From Dehalococcoidales bacterium (GTDB lineage Bacteria > Chloroflexota > Dehalococcoidia > Dehalococcoidales > UBA1222), in contig JAEESL010000004.1 of the NCBI GenBank assembly GCA_016286345.1, forward strand, positions 1-57,856: a stretch of 57,856 nucleotides of DNA. The letters are read 5' to 3'. Made by a program: the position numbers and the translations under genes. Below the pieces are notes generated by a model that was not told the origin of the DNA, searched no databases, and saw only the letters and a list, made by a program, of their open reading frames with translations. This document shows positions 46,804 to 55,920 of this stretch, piece by piece (position 1 is the stretch's first letter; each line of letters starts with the position of its first letter).

Positions 46804-47463
46804 TTGGAACAGATAAGATTATTTATAGTTGATGACAATTTTGTGGCCAGACGTGGTCTCAGGACCGTTTTGGAAAAAGAAGAGAGCTTCAGTGTGATCG
46901 GTGAAGCTGCCAGCGGACTGGATTTGCTGAAATCCGAAGAATTGAAAGATGCCGATATGGTATTAATGGATATCAGGATGGCCGGAATGGGTGGTATCCA
47001 GGCAACCGCAGAAGTTAAAAAGAAGTATCCTGAAATAACAGTACTGGCGATGACAAGTGTTGATGATCCGATCATTCTGGCGAATATCATAAATGCAGGC
47101 GCATGCGGATATCTGGTATATGGCCAGTTTCAGCCCAATGAAATGATAGATGCTATCAAAAAGGCGGCAGCCGGGGAAAAAGTGTTTATACCGCAGCTTG
47201 ATCAGTTCTTTGATTCAAACACAGTCAGTACACTGTATGATATAAAAACTTATTATCACGATCCTCTGACTGCAAGAGAGGAAGATGTTCTCAGTCTTAT
47301 CGGCAACGGATTCGATAACTCCCAGATATCAGCCATCATGGGAATCAATGAAAAAACTGTGAAGAATTATGTGACCCGTATCTATTCGAAACTCGGTGTG
47401 ACAAACAGACGTGAAGCTATTCTGTATGTTTTGAATCATATCCTGACGGGGGAAAACTACTAG
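46804..47463 (+). CDS. LuxR/NarL family response regulator
   Basis: FIVDDNFVARRGLRTVL, VLMDIRMAGMGGI, LTAREEDVLSLIGNGFDNSQISAIMGINEKTVKNYVTRIYSKLGV. Confidence 0.95.
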   Translation: MEQIRLFIVDDNFVARRGLRTVLEKEESFSVIGEAASGLDLLKSEELKDADMVLMDIRMAGMGGIQATAEVKKKYPEITVLAMTSVDDPIILANIINAGACGYLVYGQFQPNEMIDAIKKAAAGEKVFIPQLDQFFDSNTVSTLYDIKTYYHDPLTAREEDVLSLIGNGFDNSQISAIMGINEKTVKNYVTRIYSKLGVTNRREAILYVLNHILTGENY

Positions 47464-48248
47464 AATCTTGAGATAAATTCATCAAAGTTCTTGTAAAGGA
47501 TATTATCCAGTTCAAAGTCCTTCAGAGGTAAGCTTCTTAATATCTCAAGTTCATCTTTTGCATCCCACATGGGATAGTCAGATCCGAAAAATATCTTTTC
47601 AGAACCATATGTATGCAGAAGTTTTATGATCGTTTCTCTGTCAGTAAGCTGCATGGAAGATGAAGTGTCAACGTGGATATTCTCTCGTTTTGCCATTTCT
47701 TCAGCGTGGTCGCCCCAGATAGACCATCCACCGAAATGAGCAAGGATCATCTCCAGTTCAGGATGCTTGTCGCTGATATGCAGAAGTCGTTCGGGTCTTG
47801 AAAATTCTGTTCTGTAATCACCTGCATGAAACAGGACAGGCACTCTGCCGTTTATTATGGAATACAGTCTCATGGCGTCATCATTGTCGCAGTTGAATTT
47901 CTGAAAATCCGGATGGAGTTTGATGCCTTTGAGGCCGATTGCAATAAGATTTTCAACCTGTTCTTCCATGTCATCCGCACCTGGGAAGATAGTGCCGAAT
48001 CCGTAAAATTTATCGGGGTGTTCAGCAACACTGGCTGCAATGAAATTGTTGATCGAATGGACCTGTTCAGGTTTTGTTGCCACAGAACAAACCAATGCTT
48101 TGTCCACACCGGCTCTTTTGTGAACATCCAAAAGGCCCTGAACTGTACCCGGGCACTGTATGGTGATTTCATAGAAATCACCGATGCCTTTGACTGCTCT
48201 CTCTGCAATTTTATCGGGGTATATATGTGTATGTGTGTCGATTATCAT
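47460..48248 (-). CDS. amidohydrolase_2 family metal-dependent hydrolase
   Basis: MIIDTHTHIYPDKIA, GIKLHPDFQ, ILAHFGGW, FFGSDYPMW. Confidence 0.92.
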   Translation of the reverse strand: MIIDTHTHIYPDKIAERAVKGIGDFYEITIQCPGTVQGLLDVHKRAGVDKALVCSVATKPEQVHSINNFIAASVAEHPDKFYGFGTIFPGADDMEEQVENLIAIGLKGIKLHPDFQKFNCDNDDAMRLYSIINGRVPVLFHAGDYRTEFSRPERLLHISDKHPELEMILAHFGGWSIWGDHAEEMAKRENIHVDTSSSMQLTDRETIIKLLHTYGSEKIFFGSDYPMWDAKDELEILRSLPLKDFELDNILYKNFDEFISRF

Positions 48249-48249
48249 T

Positions 48250-49983
48250 CTATTCAGTCTTTATCTTTTTATTCTTCTCAAATAATGCATGTTTTACTGC
48301 AGAGAAGTACCTGAGATTCACGATCGTCCCAATCGGAATTTCGAGTTCAAGTCTTTCGGCAGCCTTAAAGCCGTTGATTCTGTCCATTTCGGGTTTGAGA
48401 GCCAGTAGACCTTCCTTATCGTTCTTGGCAACAAGTTCATCAATCTGTTTTTCGATCGCACGTGCATCATCAATTCTCTTGAGCTGCGTGTCACAGAGGT
48501 CCTGTGCCAGAAGACCGTGTTTGGCTTTATAAACGGTCAGCTGACGAATGGCATCATAAGTTACCTCGGTAATATCATCTGCAGGAAGCCATTTGGTTTC
48601 ATAGTTAAGTGAATATCTCCAGCTGGGCATTGCAAGTGCCTGGCGGTGTTCTTCAAGGGTCTTGAATCTGAGTTTGAATCCGTATCGTTCAGGGAAATCA
48701 AATGCAAGACAACCAGGTGCCATGAACGGTGCCTGATGTCCCATGAAGAGGAACAACTTGGGATTATCATGGAATTTAGTCATCAATTCATCACAGTAGT
48801 CGATATTATCCATGACATTTTTGCGGTCCTGTTTCCACAGGCCGATCATGAAGAAGATCTCGACTCTGCAGGCGCCGAACTCAAGTGCTGCACCTATCAT
48901 CTCTTCCATTGCTTCATTGGTGAAGTTTCTTCCGAGACTGACAGATCTTACTTCGGGATCATGTGATTCCGGAGACATATCGAGAGAGAAGCCCGGGCAG
49001 CAGTCGGCCACCTTCTTGGTGAACTCTCTTGTCCAAGGATTGAAAGCTTCGAACATAAGGGTATTCTTGACTTTGTTAAGCTTAATGAGGTCAAGGATCC
49101 TGTTGGCTCTTTCTTCTCCGCCTTCTCTGATATCACCCACAAGCAGGATCGGAGCACGGGTTATCTTGCTAAGGTGAACGATATCCTTGACGATATCTTC
49201 TGCTGCTCTTCTTGCAGGTCGTGTTCTGTTAAGGTAATTCGGAGTTGCATCTCTTGCTCCGCCGCAGAAAATACAGTTATACTGACAGCCTCTTGTAGTA
49301 AATACAGCTGTCACAGGGTATTTGATCCAGCCTTTGAACGGAACAACACTGGCAAAATCATGATACTTTATAACCTGTCTGACCATTTGTGAATAATGGT
49401 TGCCCATGACATGTCTGATGTCATTAGGCACGTATGAAAAGTCATTGAACTGAGGTTCGTTCCTTTCGTTTTTCCAGCATAAGTTAGGGATCTTCGAGAA
49501 ATCCTTGTTACCATTGAATTCCTTCATAAACTCAAGGAACGGAACTTCTGTGGAATCGCCGCGGAGGATAAAATCCACTTCGGGATATTGGATAAGCTCA
49601 TTATAGAAACGTGATGATGAATATCCGCCGAATATGATCTTTGAATTCGGATGATACTTTTTTACTATTCTTGCTATTTCAATTGAACCATGGCAGTGAA
49701 CCATCCAGTGGAGATCGATACCAAAAATCGGTGCTTCAAGCTTGGCTATGAATTTTTCTGCATCGAACTTTGCATTTCGGATCATTCTCCATGCAATGTT
49801 GACCACACGTGCATTGAATCCGCCTTTTTCAAGGTATTCGGAAATACTTGCCAGACCAACCGGATACATTTCAAAAACAGGTGTCGCAAGCACAAGATCT
49901 GAGACCGGTCCGTAAAGCTGTGGAATCTTTCTGAAATCATAAACATGAGGTGCATGCAGCAATATAATATCCGGTTTTGCCAT
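48250..49983 (-). CDS. B12-binding-domain-type radical SAM protein
   Basis: N-terminal B12-binding-like IFGGYSSSRFYNELIQYPEVDFILRGDSTEVPFLE; TRGCQYNCIFCGGAR radical SAM motif. Confidence 0.9.
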   Translation of the reverse strand: MAKPDIILLHAPHVYDFRKIPQLYGPVSDLVLATPVFEMYPVGLASISEYLEKGGFNARVVNIAWRMIRNAKFDAEKFIAKLEAPIFGIDLHWMVHCHGSIEIARIVKKYHPNSKIIFGGYSSSRFYNELIQYPEVDFILRGDSTEVPFLEFMKEFNGNKDFSKIPNLCWKNERNEPQFNDFSYVPNDIRHVMGNHYSQMVRQVIKYHDFASVVPFKGWIKYPVTAVFTTRGCQYNCIFCGGARDATPNYLNRTRPARRAAEDIVKDIVHLSKITRAPILLVGDIREGGEERANRILDLIKLNKVKNTLMFEAFNPWTREFTKKVADCCPGFSLDMSPESHDPEVRSVSLGRNFTNEAMEEMIGAALEFGACRVEIFFMIGLWKQDRKNVMDNIDYCDELMTKFHDNPKLFLFMGHQAPFMAPGCLAFDFPERYGFKLRFKTLEEHRQALAMPSWRYSLNYETKWLPADDITEVTYDAIRQLTVYKAKHGLLAQDLCDTQLKRIDDARAIEKQIDELVAKNDKEGLLALKPEMDRINGFKAAERLELEIPIGTIVNLRYFSAVKHALFEKNKKIKTE

Positions 49984-50088
49984 TATTAACTCCCTCTGGC
50001 TATAAACGCCATTTTTTATTATAGATTAAACAATGTCATAAACAAAATTGATTAAGTTTAAAAATGCAGTTATTATATCGGTGAAGTT

Positions 50089-50595
50089 ATGAGACTTATA
50101 TGTAATAAGCTGATGGTTGCTGACCTTGCGAAAGCAACAGCCTTTTATGAAGACGTCCTTCATCAGGAAGTTTATGAGGTATTTGATGATATGATCGTCT
50201 TCAAGTCGAATATTGCACTGGTGAGTCTCAGCCGCTGGAGTGAAAAAGCAGCATCATTCAATCAGAATGTAACGGTTGGTTTTGCCGATTCCATTCTTCA
50301 TTTTGAGGAATCTCACTTTGATCTGTATCTTTTTGAAATTGAAAGCAGGGGAGATATCAGATTTTTGCACAGGGTTGTCAAACGAAAAAATGGTCAGCGT
50401 CTGATAAGATTCTTTGATCCTGATAATCATGTTATAGAAGTCAGTGAGGCAAATAATCGTTTACCGGATGATTTAATGGCATCCCTGGTCGACTACAACG
50501 AAGAAGTCGATATCCTATCATGTACCGAACAGCCATGTATTTCACATTGTTCCGGAATTGCTTTCCTTGATAAAAAGACCGATAAAAAAGAATAA
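50089..50595 (+). CDS. VOC (glyoxalase/bleomycin resistance) superfamily protein
   Basis: MVADLAKATAFYEDVLHQEVYE...IRFFDPDNHVIEVSE. Confidence 0.88.
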   Translation: MRLICNKLMVADLAKATAFYEDVLHQEVYEVFDDMIVFKSNIALVSLSRWSEKAASFNQNVTVGFADSILHFEESHFDLYLFEIESRGDIRFLHRVVKRKNGQRLIRFFDPDNHVIEVSEANNRLPDDLMASLVDYNEEVDILSCTEQPCISHCSGIAFLDKKTDKKE

Positions 50596-50623
50596 CCCGA
50601 TAATTTTGAAATTATCGGGTTAT
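50592..50623 (-). terminator. intrinsic terminator (minus strand) after MBL hydrolase
   Basis: ataacccgataat...attatcgggttat; T-rich tract on minus strand. Confidence 0.75.
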
Positions 50624-50643
50624 CAGTAATCGGCTTAATTATT

Positions 50644-51279
50644 CTATTTGCTTACATCCAGCAGGGAAATTGTCGGGGTCAGAGGCAGTGACTGCTTGGT
50701 TACCGTAAGCTTTGCAAGGGGATCATGTTTGTTGGAGCCCATTTCCTTAAAGAAATTGTCAACAGGCTCAAGATCGGCTGAATACAGATCTCGGTTGTAA
50801 TGCATAGGGATAACGATCTTCGGTTCAATATGTCGGGTGATCGTTGATGCCTGTTTGGAATTGATCGTATATTTGCCGCCGACCGGAATCATCAGAATAT
50901 CAATGTTGTCGATTTCGTCAAATACTGATGATGTTACGATATGACCCAGGTCCCCAAGATGACAGATGGTGATCTCATCAATGGTGTAAACAAAGATGAT
51001 ATTCTTTCCTCGTTCTGCACCCTCCATGCCGTCATGGAAAGAAGGAATGCCGTTGATAAGAACACCAGAGACTTCATATTCTCCGCATCTGGAAATAACC
51101 TTGGTCACATTATCGACTGCCTGGGTATAGTTGTGGTCAGCGTGGTCGTGACTGACTGTTACAATGTTTGCAGACTGCTTGCCCATAAGCCCGAAATCCG
51201 GACCGTACGGATCGGTAATAATGGTTGCCTGCTTACCTTTGATTTTAAAACATGATCTGCCTAAATATGTTATGTCCAT
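50644..51279 (-). CDS. UlaG/UPF0173-like MBL-fold metal-dependent hydrolase
   Basis: MDITYLGRSCFKIKGKQATIITDPYG, TVSHDHADHNYT, ICHLGDLGHI. Confidence 0.9.
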   Translation of the reverse strand: MDITYLGRSCFKIKGKQATIITDPYGPDFGLMGKQSANIVTVSHDHADHNYTQAVDNVTKVISRCGEYEVSGVLINGIPSFHDGMEGAERGKNIIFVYTIDEITICHLGDLGHIVTSSVFDEIDNIDILMIPVGGKYTINSKQASTITRHIEPKIVIPMHYNRDLYSADLEPVDNFFKEMGSNKHDPLAKLTVTKQSLPLTPTISLLDVSK

Positions 51280-51316
51280 GCCTGTAATTATACCTTTTCT
51301 CGAAGAATTGGGTCAA

Positions 51317-53923
51317 TTATAACGATGCCTGATTTACTATATGATCCAGTTTCTTTTCCGGATAGTAATTGTATGTGAAAACCGGTACCACAGAATAGTG
51401 CTTCTCAGATGTTTTCATTACCTTTTCAGAGTCGTATGTGACGTTGTACCCCAGATCATCATACTCCATTGTTCTGACAAGTCCGCTCTCATCAAATACA
51501 TTAATGACATTGCCGTAATCATCATAACTGAACCTGACTGAATGATTTTTGTTGTCTTTTTTCGTCACAAGATGTCCATCGGAATCATATTCCATATCGA
51601 TGCGGTATCCTTCGGAGTCTTCTATTTTTATGATTTTGTTCTTCTCATTGTATTCAAAACAGGTTTCTTTTCCGTAATTATCTGTGAATCCGATCAGTCG
51701 GTTTGCTTCATCGAATGAATAAGAATAACTGTTTCCCTGATTATCGGATTTTCCAATACAGTTTCCGCTTGAATCATAGGAATACTCCTGGTCACCGATA
51801 ACAATGGGTTCATTTATGGCATCGTAGATTATTCTCATATGATCGCCGTCAAAAGAATCCACTGATATTGTCAGACCTTTCATATTCGTTACGGTGGCGG
51901 TACCTTTTTCTGAATCAATAATCTTTATTGTGGACATATCATCAAAACGCTGGAACAGGACTTCTTTTCTTGCAGAGTAGGTGATCTTTTCAATGACAGG
52001 TGCAAGGCCTCGTCTGTCGTATACAATGTCATACAGAACGTTATACGGGGAGTCGCTGATGGATGTAAGTAATCCGTCTGATGAATAATTGAAGAATATA
52101 TTCTTATTCTCTGTATCCGTGATACATGTCAGATTATCGAGATTATCATATTCAAACTTAAACATTGTTCCGTCAGACAGTTCCATTGAAATACATCTGT
52201 TTCTGTCATCATATTTGAAAAGGAATTTCCTGCCGGCTGTATCCATGATGTCCTTTATTTTCAGTCCGTCATATGTGAGTGTCAGAGCATTTCCATAAGC
52301 ATCGGAAACGTATTCAAGGTAATAATCGGCGGTATTGGTAAAGGATGAATACTTGTAATACATGTTATCAACGCCACGGTACACAAATGAATCATCACCC
52401 TGTACCAGTTCTCCGGTCTCATGCATGATAGGCAGAAGTACACGGGGCTTCTCATTGCTTATCTGTCTTGTGGTAAAACTGCTTGAATCTCCATCCCCGC
52501 TTGTCACTGTGAATGTATCGGCGCTGGATCCTCTGAATACTGCGGAAGAGTAATTGAAATGCCATCCGTTTCCGAACATGCCTGATTCGCTTGCCCGGTT
52601 TGTATTGAAGCTCAGACATGGTCTGATCGTAAGCCCGGACATATGTGTTTCAAGCATCTTGTAGCGGATGAACAAACCAAGATCTGTAGTGTTTATCTGG
52701 CATGACAGATGATGTGACAGCTTATGCTTCAGATACAGTGTCTGTTTGTTGAACTCGGGCGATGATGCACTGTTGGGAGTAAGGGGTTCGACTGACATGG
52801 ATACAAGAGCCTTCAGAGATTGCTTCAGTGAAGTCAGATTGGTATCGGTGCTGTACTTGTCAGGTCTGTTCTGTGAGGCGGCTTCATCTATTGCTTTCTG
52901 TATTGAAGCTATTTCATCTTCTTTATTTACAAATACGACCTTCTTCGGCTTGTATTCGATATCTTCAGGCTTGTCCTGATATTCGACTTTCGTTCCGCAG
53001 ATAGGACAGAATGCATATATATTCTTCAGTGCTGAATGACAATTGGAGCAGAAAATCACATTTTCATCATCAATAAATGCTTCCGGATTATTGTTGATTA
53101 TTACAGGAGCAGTTTCCGCTTTTACTGTCTGAATTGTCGGGTTCGGTGTTTCATTGAACTTACTTGTTTCAGATATTGGTGATGCTGATATAAATTCTTT
53201 TACTGTTTCCGGTTCTGATTCCACGGATGTTTCAGAAATATATTCAGTTTCTGTTCCTGTTTCCAGTACCGGTTCGTTGTATACAGGCTCAACAACTTCA
53301 GATTTGGTGTCTTCTACTGTTTCCTCTGTTTCAGAATATACCGGAATATCTTCAATCGGTGGTTCTTCTGTATATGATGATTCTTCAGCCTGTTCAATAT
53401 CAGTTGTACTTATTGAATTCTCTGAAATCTGTTCATCAGCAACAACAGAAACTGATGAATCACTGGTTTTGGGAATAATCGGAATGATCACTTCGGATTC
53501 AATAGGTTCGCGTACAGGCTGCTGATCACTGCCCTGGGTTTTTGCCTCTATTACATAAGTCTGGGTTTTCTCTGGCTGTGTTATTTCAGCTCCGCACCAG
53601 TGGCAGAACAGGGCAGACGGTCTGATCTTCTTTGAACAATTTTGACATTCGATCAGGTTTTCATCATTGATCACGGTTCCGCACCATCGGCAGAAAGTTG
53701 CGGTCGGTTTGATCTTTTCTGAACAATTGGGACAGTTTATCAGTGTTTCCAGATCAGTTCCGCAGAATCTGCAGAACTTTGCAGTTACAGATATTTTTTT
53801 AAGACAGACGGGACAATCTTTTTCCTGTGATTTGCCACAGAAATGACAGAACTTCGCATCAGAATTAATGCTGTTTCCGCAGTAAATGCAATCTTTCTCT
53901 GTTTCAGAATTATTCATAGCCAT
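51317..53923 (-). CDS. zinc-ribbon array / RHS (YD-repeat) fusion protein
   Basis: Four N-terminal tandem ribbons plus a fifth (CSNCHSALKNIYAFCPICGT), S/T/E-rich linker, then GMFGNGWHFNYSS and repeated YDxxGN/YDSDGHL YD motifs. Confidence 0.88.
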   Translation of the reverse strand: MAMNNSETEKDCIYCGNSINSDAKFCHFCGKSQEKDCPVCLKKISVTAKFCRFCGTDLETLINCPNCSEKIKPTATFCRWCGTVINDENLIECQNCSKKIRPSALFCHWCGAEITQPEKTQTYVIEAKTQGSDQQPVREPIESEVIIPIIPKTSDSSVSVVADEQISENSISTTDIEQAEESSYTEEPPIEDIPVYSETEETVEDTKSEVVEPVYNEPVLETGTETEYISETSVESEPETVKEFISASPISETSKFNETPNPTIQTVKAETAPVIINNNPEAFIDDENVIFCSNCHSALKNIYAFCPICGTKVEYQDKPEDIEYKPKKVVFVNKEDEIASIQKAIDEAASQNRPDKYSTDTNLTSLKQSLKALVSMSVEPLTPNSASSPEFNKQTLYLKHKLSHHLSCQINTTDLGLFIRYKMLETHMSGLTIRPCLSFNTNRASESGMFGNGWHFNYSSAVFRGSSADTFTVTSGDGDSSSFTTRQISNEKPRVLLPIMHETGELVQGDDSFVYRGVDNMYYKYSSFTNTADYYLEYVSDAYGNALTLTYDGLKIKDIMDTAGRKFLFKYDDRNRCISMELSDGTMFKFEYDNLDNLTCITDTENKNIFFNYSSDGLLTSISDSPYNVLYDIVYDRRGLAPVIEKITYSARKEVLFQRFDDMSTIKIIDSEKGTATVTNMKGLTISVDSFDGDHMRIIYDAINEPIVIGDQEYSYDSSGNCIGKSDNQGNSYSYSFDEANRLIGFTDNYGKETCFEYNEKNKIIKIEDSEGYRIDMEYDSDGHLVTKKDNKNHSVRFSYDDYGNVINVFDESGLVRTMEYDDLGYNVTYDSEKVMKTSEKHYSVVPVFTYNYYPEKKLDHIVNQASL

Positions 53924-53977
53924 AATTCACTGTCTTTAAGTGAAGTATAACTTATTTATCCCTTTGAAAGAAAACCC

Positions 53978-55918
53978 TTATCTGTTGGGATTGTCTTTTG
54001 GATGATATTCAGGTACAACAGTGCTGATTGCCTTGACAACAGCATTGCTGTCACCGGTTTCAATGGCCGCATTCAGTACATCAAAGTCCTTGGCTATATC
54101 TCTGAGAGCACTGTCTTCAGGTTGTCTTTCAACATAAATTCTGTCATTTGCTGTTTTATAGTGAATGTCATTCTGAATTAGAGTCTCTTCAAAAAGCTTT
54201 TCACCGGGACGTACGCCGATTTCCTTTATATCGATATCCTTGTACGGTTCGAAACCGGATAATCTGATCAAGTTTTCAGCAAGGTCAAGAATTTTAACGG
54301 GTTCGCCCATCTGTAACACATAGATTTCGGTTTTCTTGGCAAATGCACCTGCGGCAAGAACCAGAGAAGCGGCTTCCGGTATCGTCATGAAGTATCTGGT
54401 CATCCGTTTATCTGTAATAGTGACCGGTCCTCCAAGCTCGATCTGGCGTTTAAACAAGGGGATCACTGAACCGGATGATCCGAGAACATTTCCGAAACGT
54501 ACGGATACAAATTCCGTCTTGCAGGAAGGATCCTTAGACAGAGCGAATGTCATATATTCGCAGTAACGTTTTGTAGCTCCCATGACGCTGGTAGGATTGA
54601 CTGCTTTATCAGTGGAGATGAACACGAATTTGGGACATCCGAATTCCATTGCATTTTTCATCAGGTTGTAGGTGCCGAAAATGTTATTCTTTACTGCTTC
54701 TGCAGGATTGTGTTCCATCAAAGGAACATGCTTATGCGCTGCTGCATGGAATACAACATCAGGATTATATTTTTTGAAAAGATCTTTTACTCTCTTCTGA
54801 TCTCTTACTGAACCTATTTCAATAATAATCTCAATTTCATGGGTAATCAGCCTGTTGAGTTCATTCCTCAGGTCATATGCATTATTCTCAAAGATATCAA
54901 AGATGATCAGTCTGCTTGGTCTGTGTGATGCGATCTGTCTGCACAGTTCACTGCCTATTGAACCACCACCGCCTGTCACCAGAATAACTTTGCCTGTTAC
55001 ATATTTACGGACATCTTCGGCATTCAGCTGGACTTCAGTTCTTCCGAGAAGGTCTTCGACCTGGACGTCTCTGATCGCGGCACTGAGGTTGGTGTTTGCC
55101 ATTACCATCATGGTATCAGGGAGAATCCTCAACTTACATCCTGCAGATTTGCAGATGTTGACTATTTCCTGTCTTCTATTGACCGGAAGGGAAGGTATTG
55201 CAAGAATTGCATCGTAGATCTTGTTTTTCCTGAGGGTCTCATCAAGATCATCAATATTGCATTTGACTTCAATACCGTGGATGGTTTTACCTGTTTTCTC
55301 TTTATCGTCATCAACCAGACCCCAAACGACATATGGGCTCTTGTAGTTGTACATGAGTTCTTCCATTAGTGCTACACCTGATTCACCTGCACCGATAATG
55401 GCAACAGGCCTCTTTTCATCAGCGGGAACACTTGATTCGATCTGACCGGAAAGCTGATGACGGAAAATTCTGTAGCAGAATCGTAAGGAAAGGGAACCGA
55501 TTACGAAACAGGTCGCAACAGCCATGGTTGCAAAAGGTGTAGCCTGTCTCCAATCGATAATGTAACTGATCACAAGATACAGGAGAAATGAAATGATGTT
55601 GCTGAAAACAATAACAATATAGTCTTTTGCTTCACTGTATCTCCAGAGACGTTTGTATGATCCAAATGCAAAATCCATCAAAATAGAACAAACGCCGTAT
55701 ATGCCTACATTTCGTAAAAACAGAGGAAGTTCGGATCCTATCGTTTTGAAGTAGATTCTTGAGTAACCGTAGTCATGTGAAAGTTCAAGGTAAACATATA
55801 CCGCAACACATATGATTGCGTATGTCAGTATGTCCAAAACAAGGACTATATTTCTTCTGTATTTGCTAACAAATTTACTGCCGAATAGTTTATTGAAGAA
55901 TGAGTATAATTTGTTCAT
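53978..55918 (-). CDS. membrane NDP-sugar epimerase/dehydratase (CapD/WbpM/PglF-like)
   Basis: N-terminal TMs, CoA-binding-like GAGESGVALMEEL, VTGGGGSIGSELCRQI, FISTDKAVNPTSVMGATKR. Confidence 0.94.
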   Translation of the reverse strand: MNKLYSFFNKLFGSKFVSKYRRNIVLVLDILTYAIICVAVYVYLELSHDYGYSRIYFKTIGSELPLFLRNVGIYGVCSILMDFAFGSYKRLWRYSEAKDYIVIVFSNIISFLLYLVISYIIDWRQATPFATMAVATCFVIGSLSLRFCYRIFRHQLSGQIESSVPADEKRPVAIIGAGESGVALMEELMYNYKSPYVVWGLVDDDKEKTGKTIHGIEVKCNIDDLDETLRKNKIYDAILAIPSLPVNRRQEIVNICKSAGCKLRILPDTMMVMANTNLSAAIRDVQVEDLLGRTEVQLNAEDVRKYVTGKVILVTGGGGSIGSELCRQIASHRPSRLIIFDIFENNAYDLRNELNRLITHEIEIIIEIGSVRDQKRVKDLFKKYNPDVVFHAAAHKHVPLMEHNPAEAVKNNIFGTYNLMKNAMEFGCPKFVFISTDKAVNPTSVMGATKRYCEYMTFALSKDPSCKTEFVSVRFGNVLGSSGSVIPLFKRQIELGGPVTITDKRMTRYFMTIPEAASLVLAAGAFAKKTEIYVLQMGEPVKILDLAENLIRLSGFEPYKDIDIKEIGVRPGEKLFEETLIQNDIHYKTANDRIYVERQPEDSALRDIAKDFDVLNAAIETGDSNAVVKAISTVVPEYHPKDNPNR

Positions 55919-55920
55919 TA

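Noticed and set aside
53154-53525. Ser/Val-rich + strand ORF resembling a repeat protein
   Set aside because: Antisense image of the Glu/Ser/Thr-rich linker of the zinc-ribbon/RHS protein.
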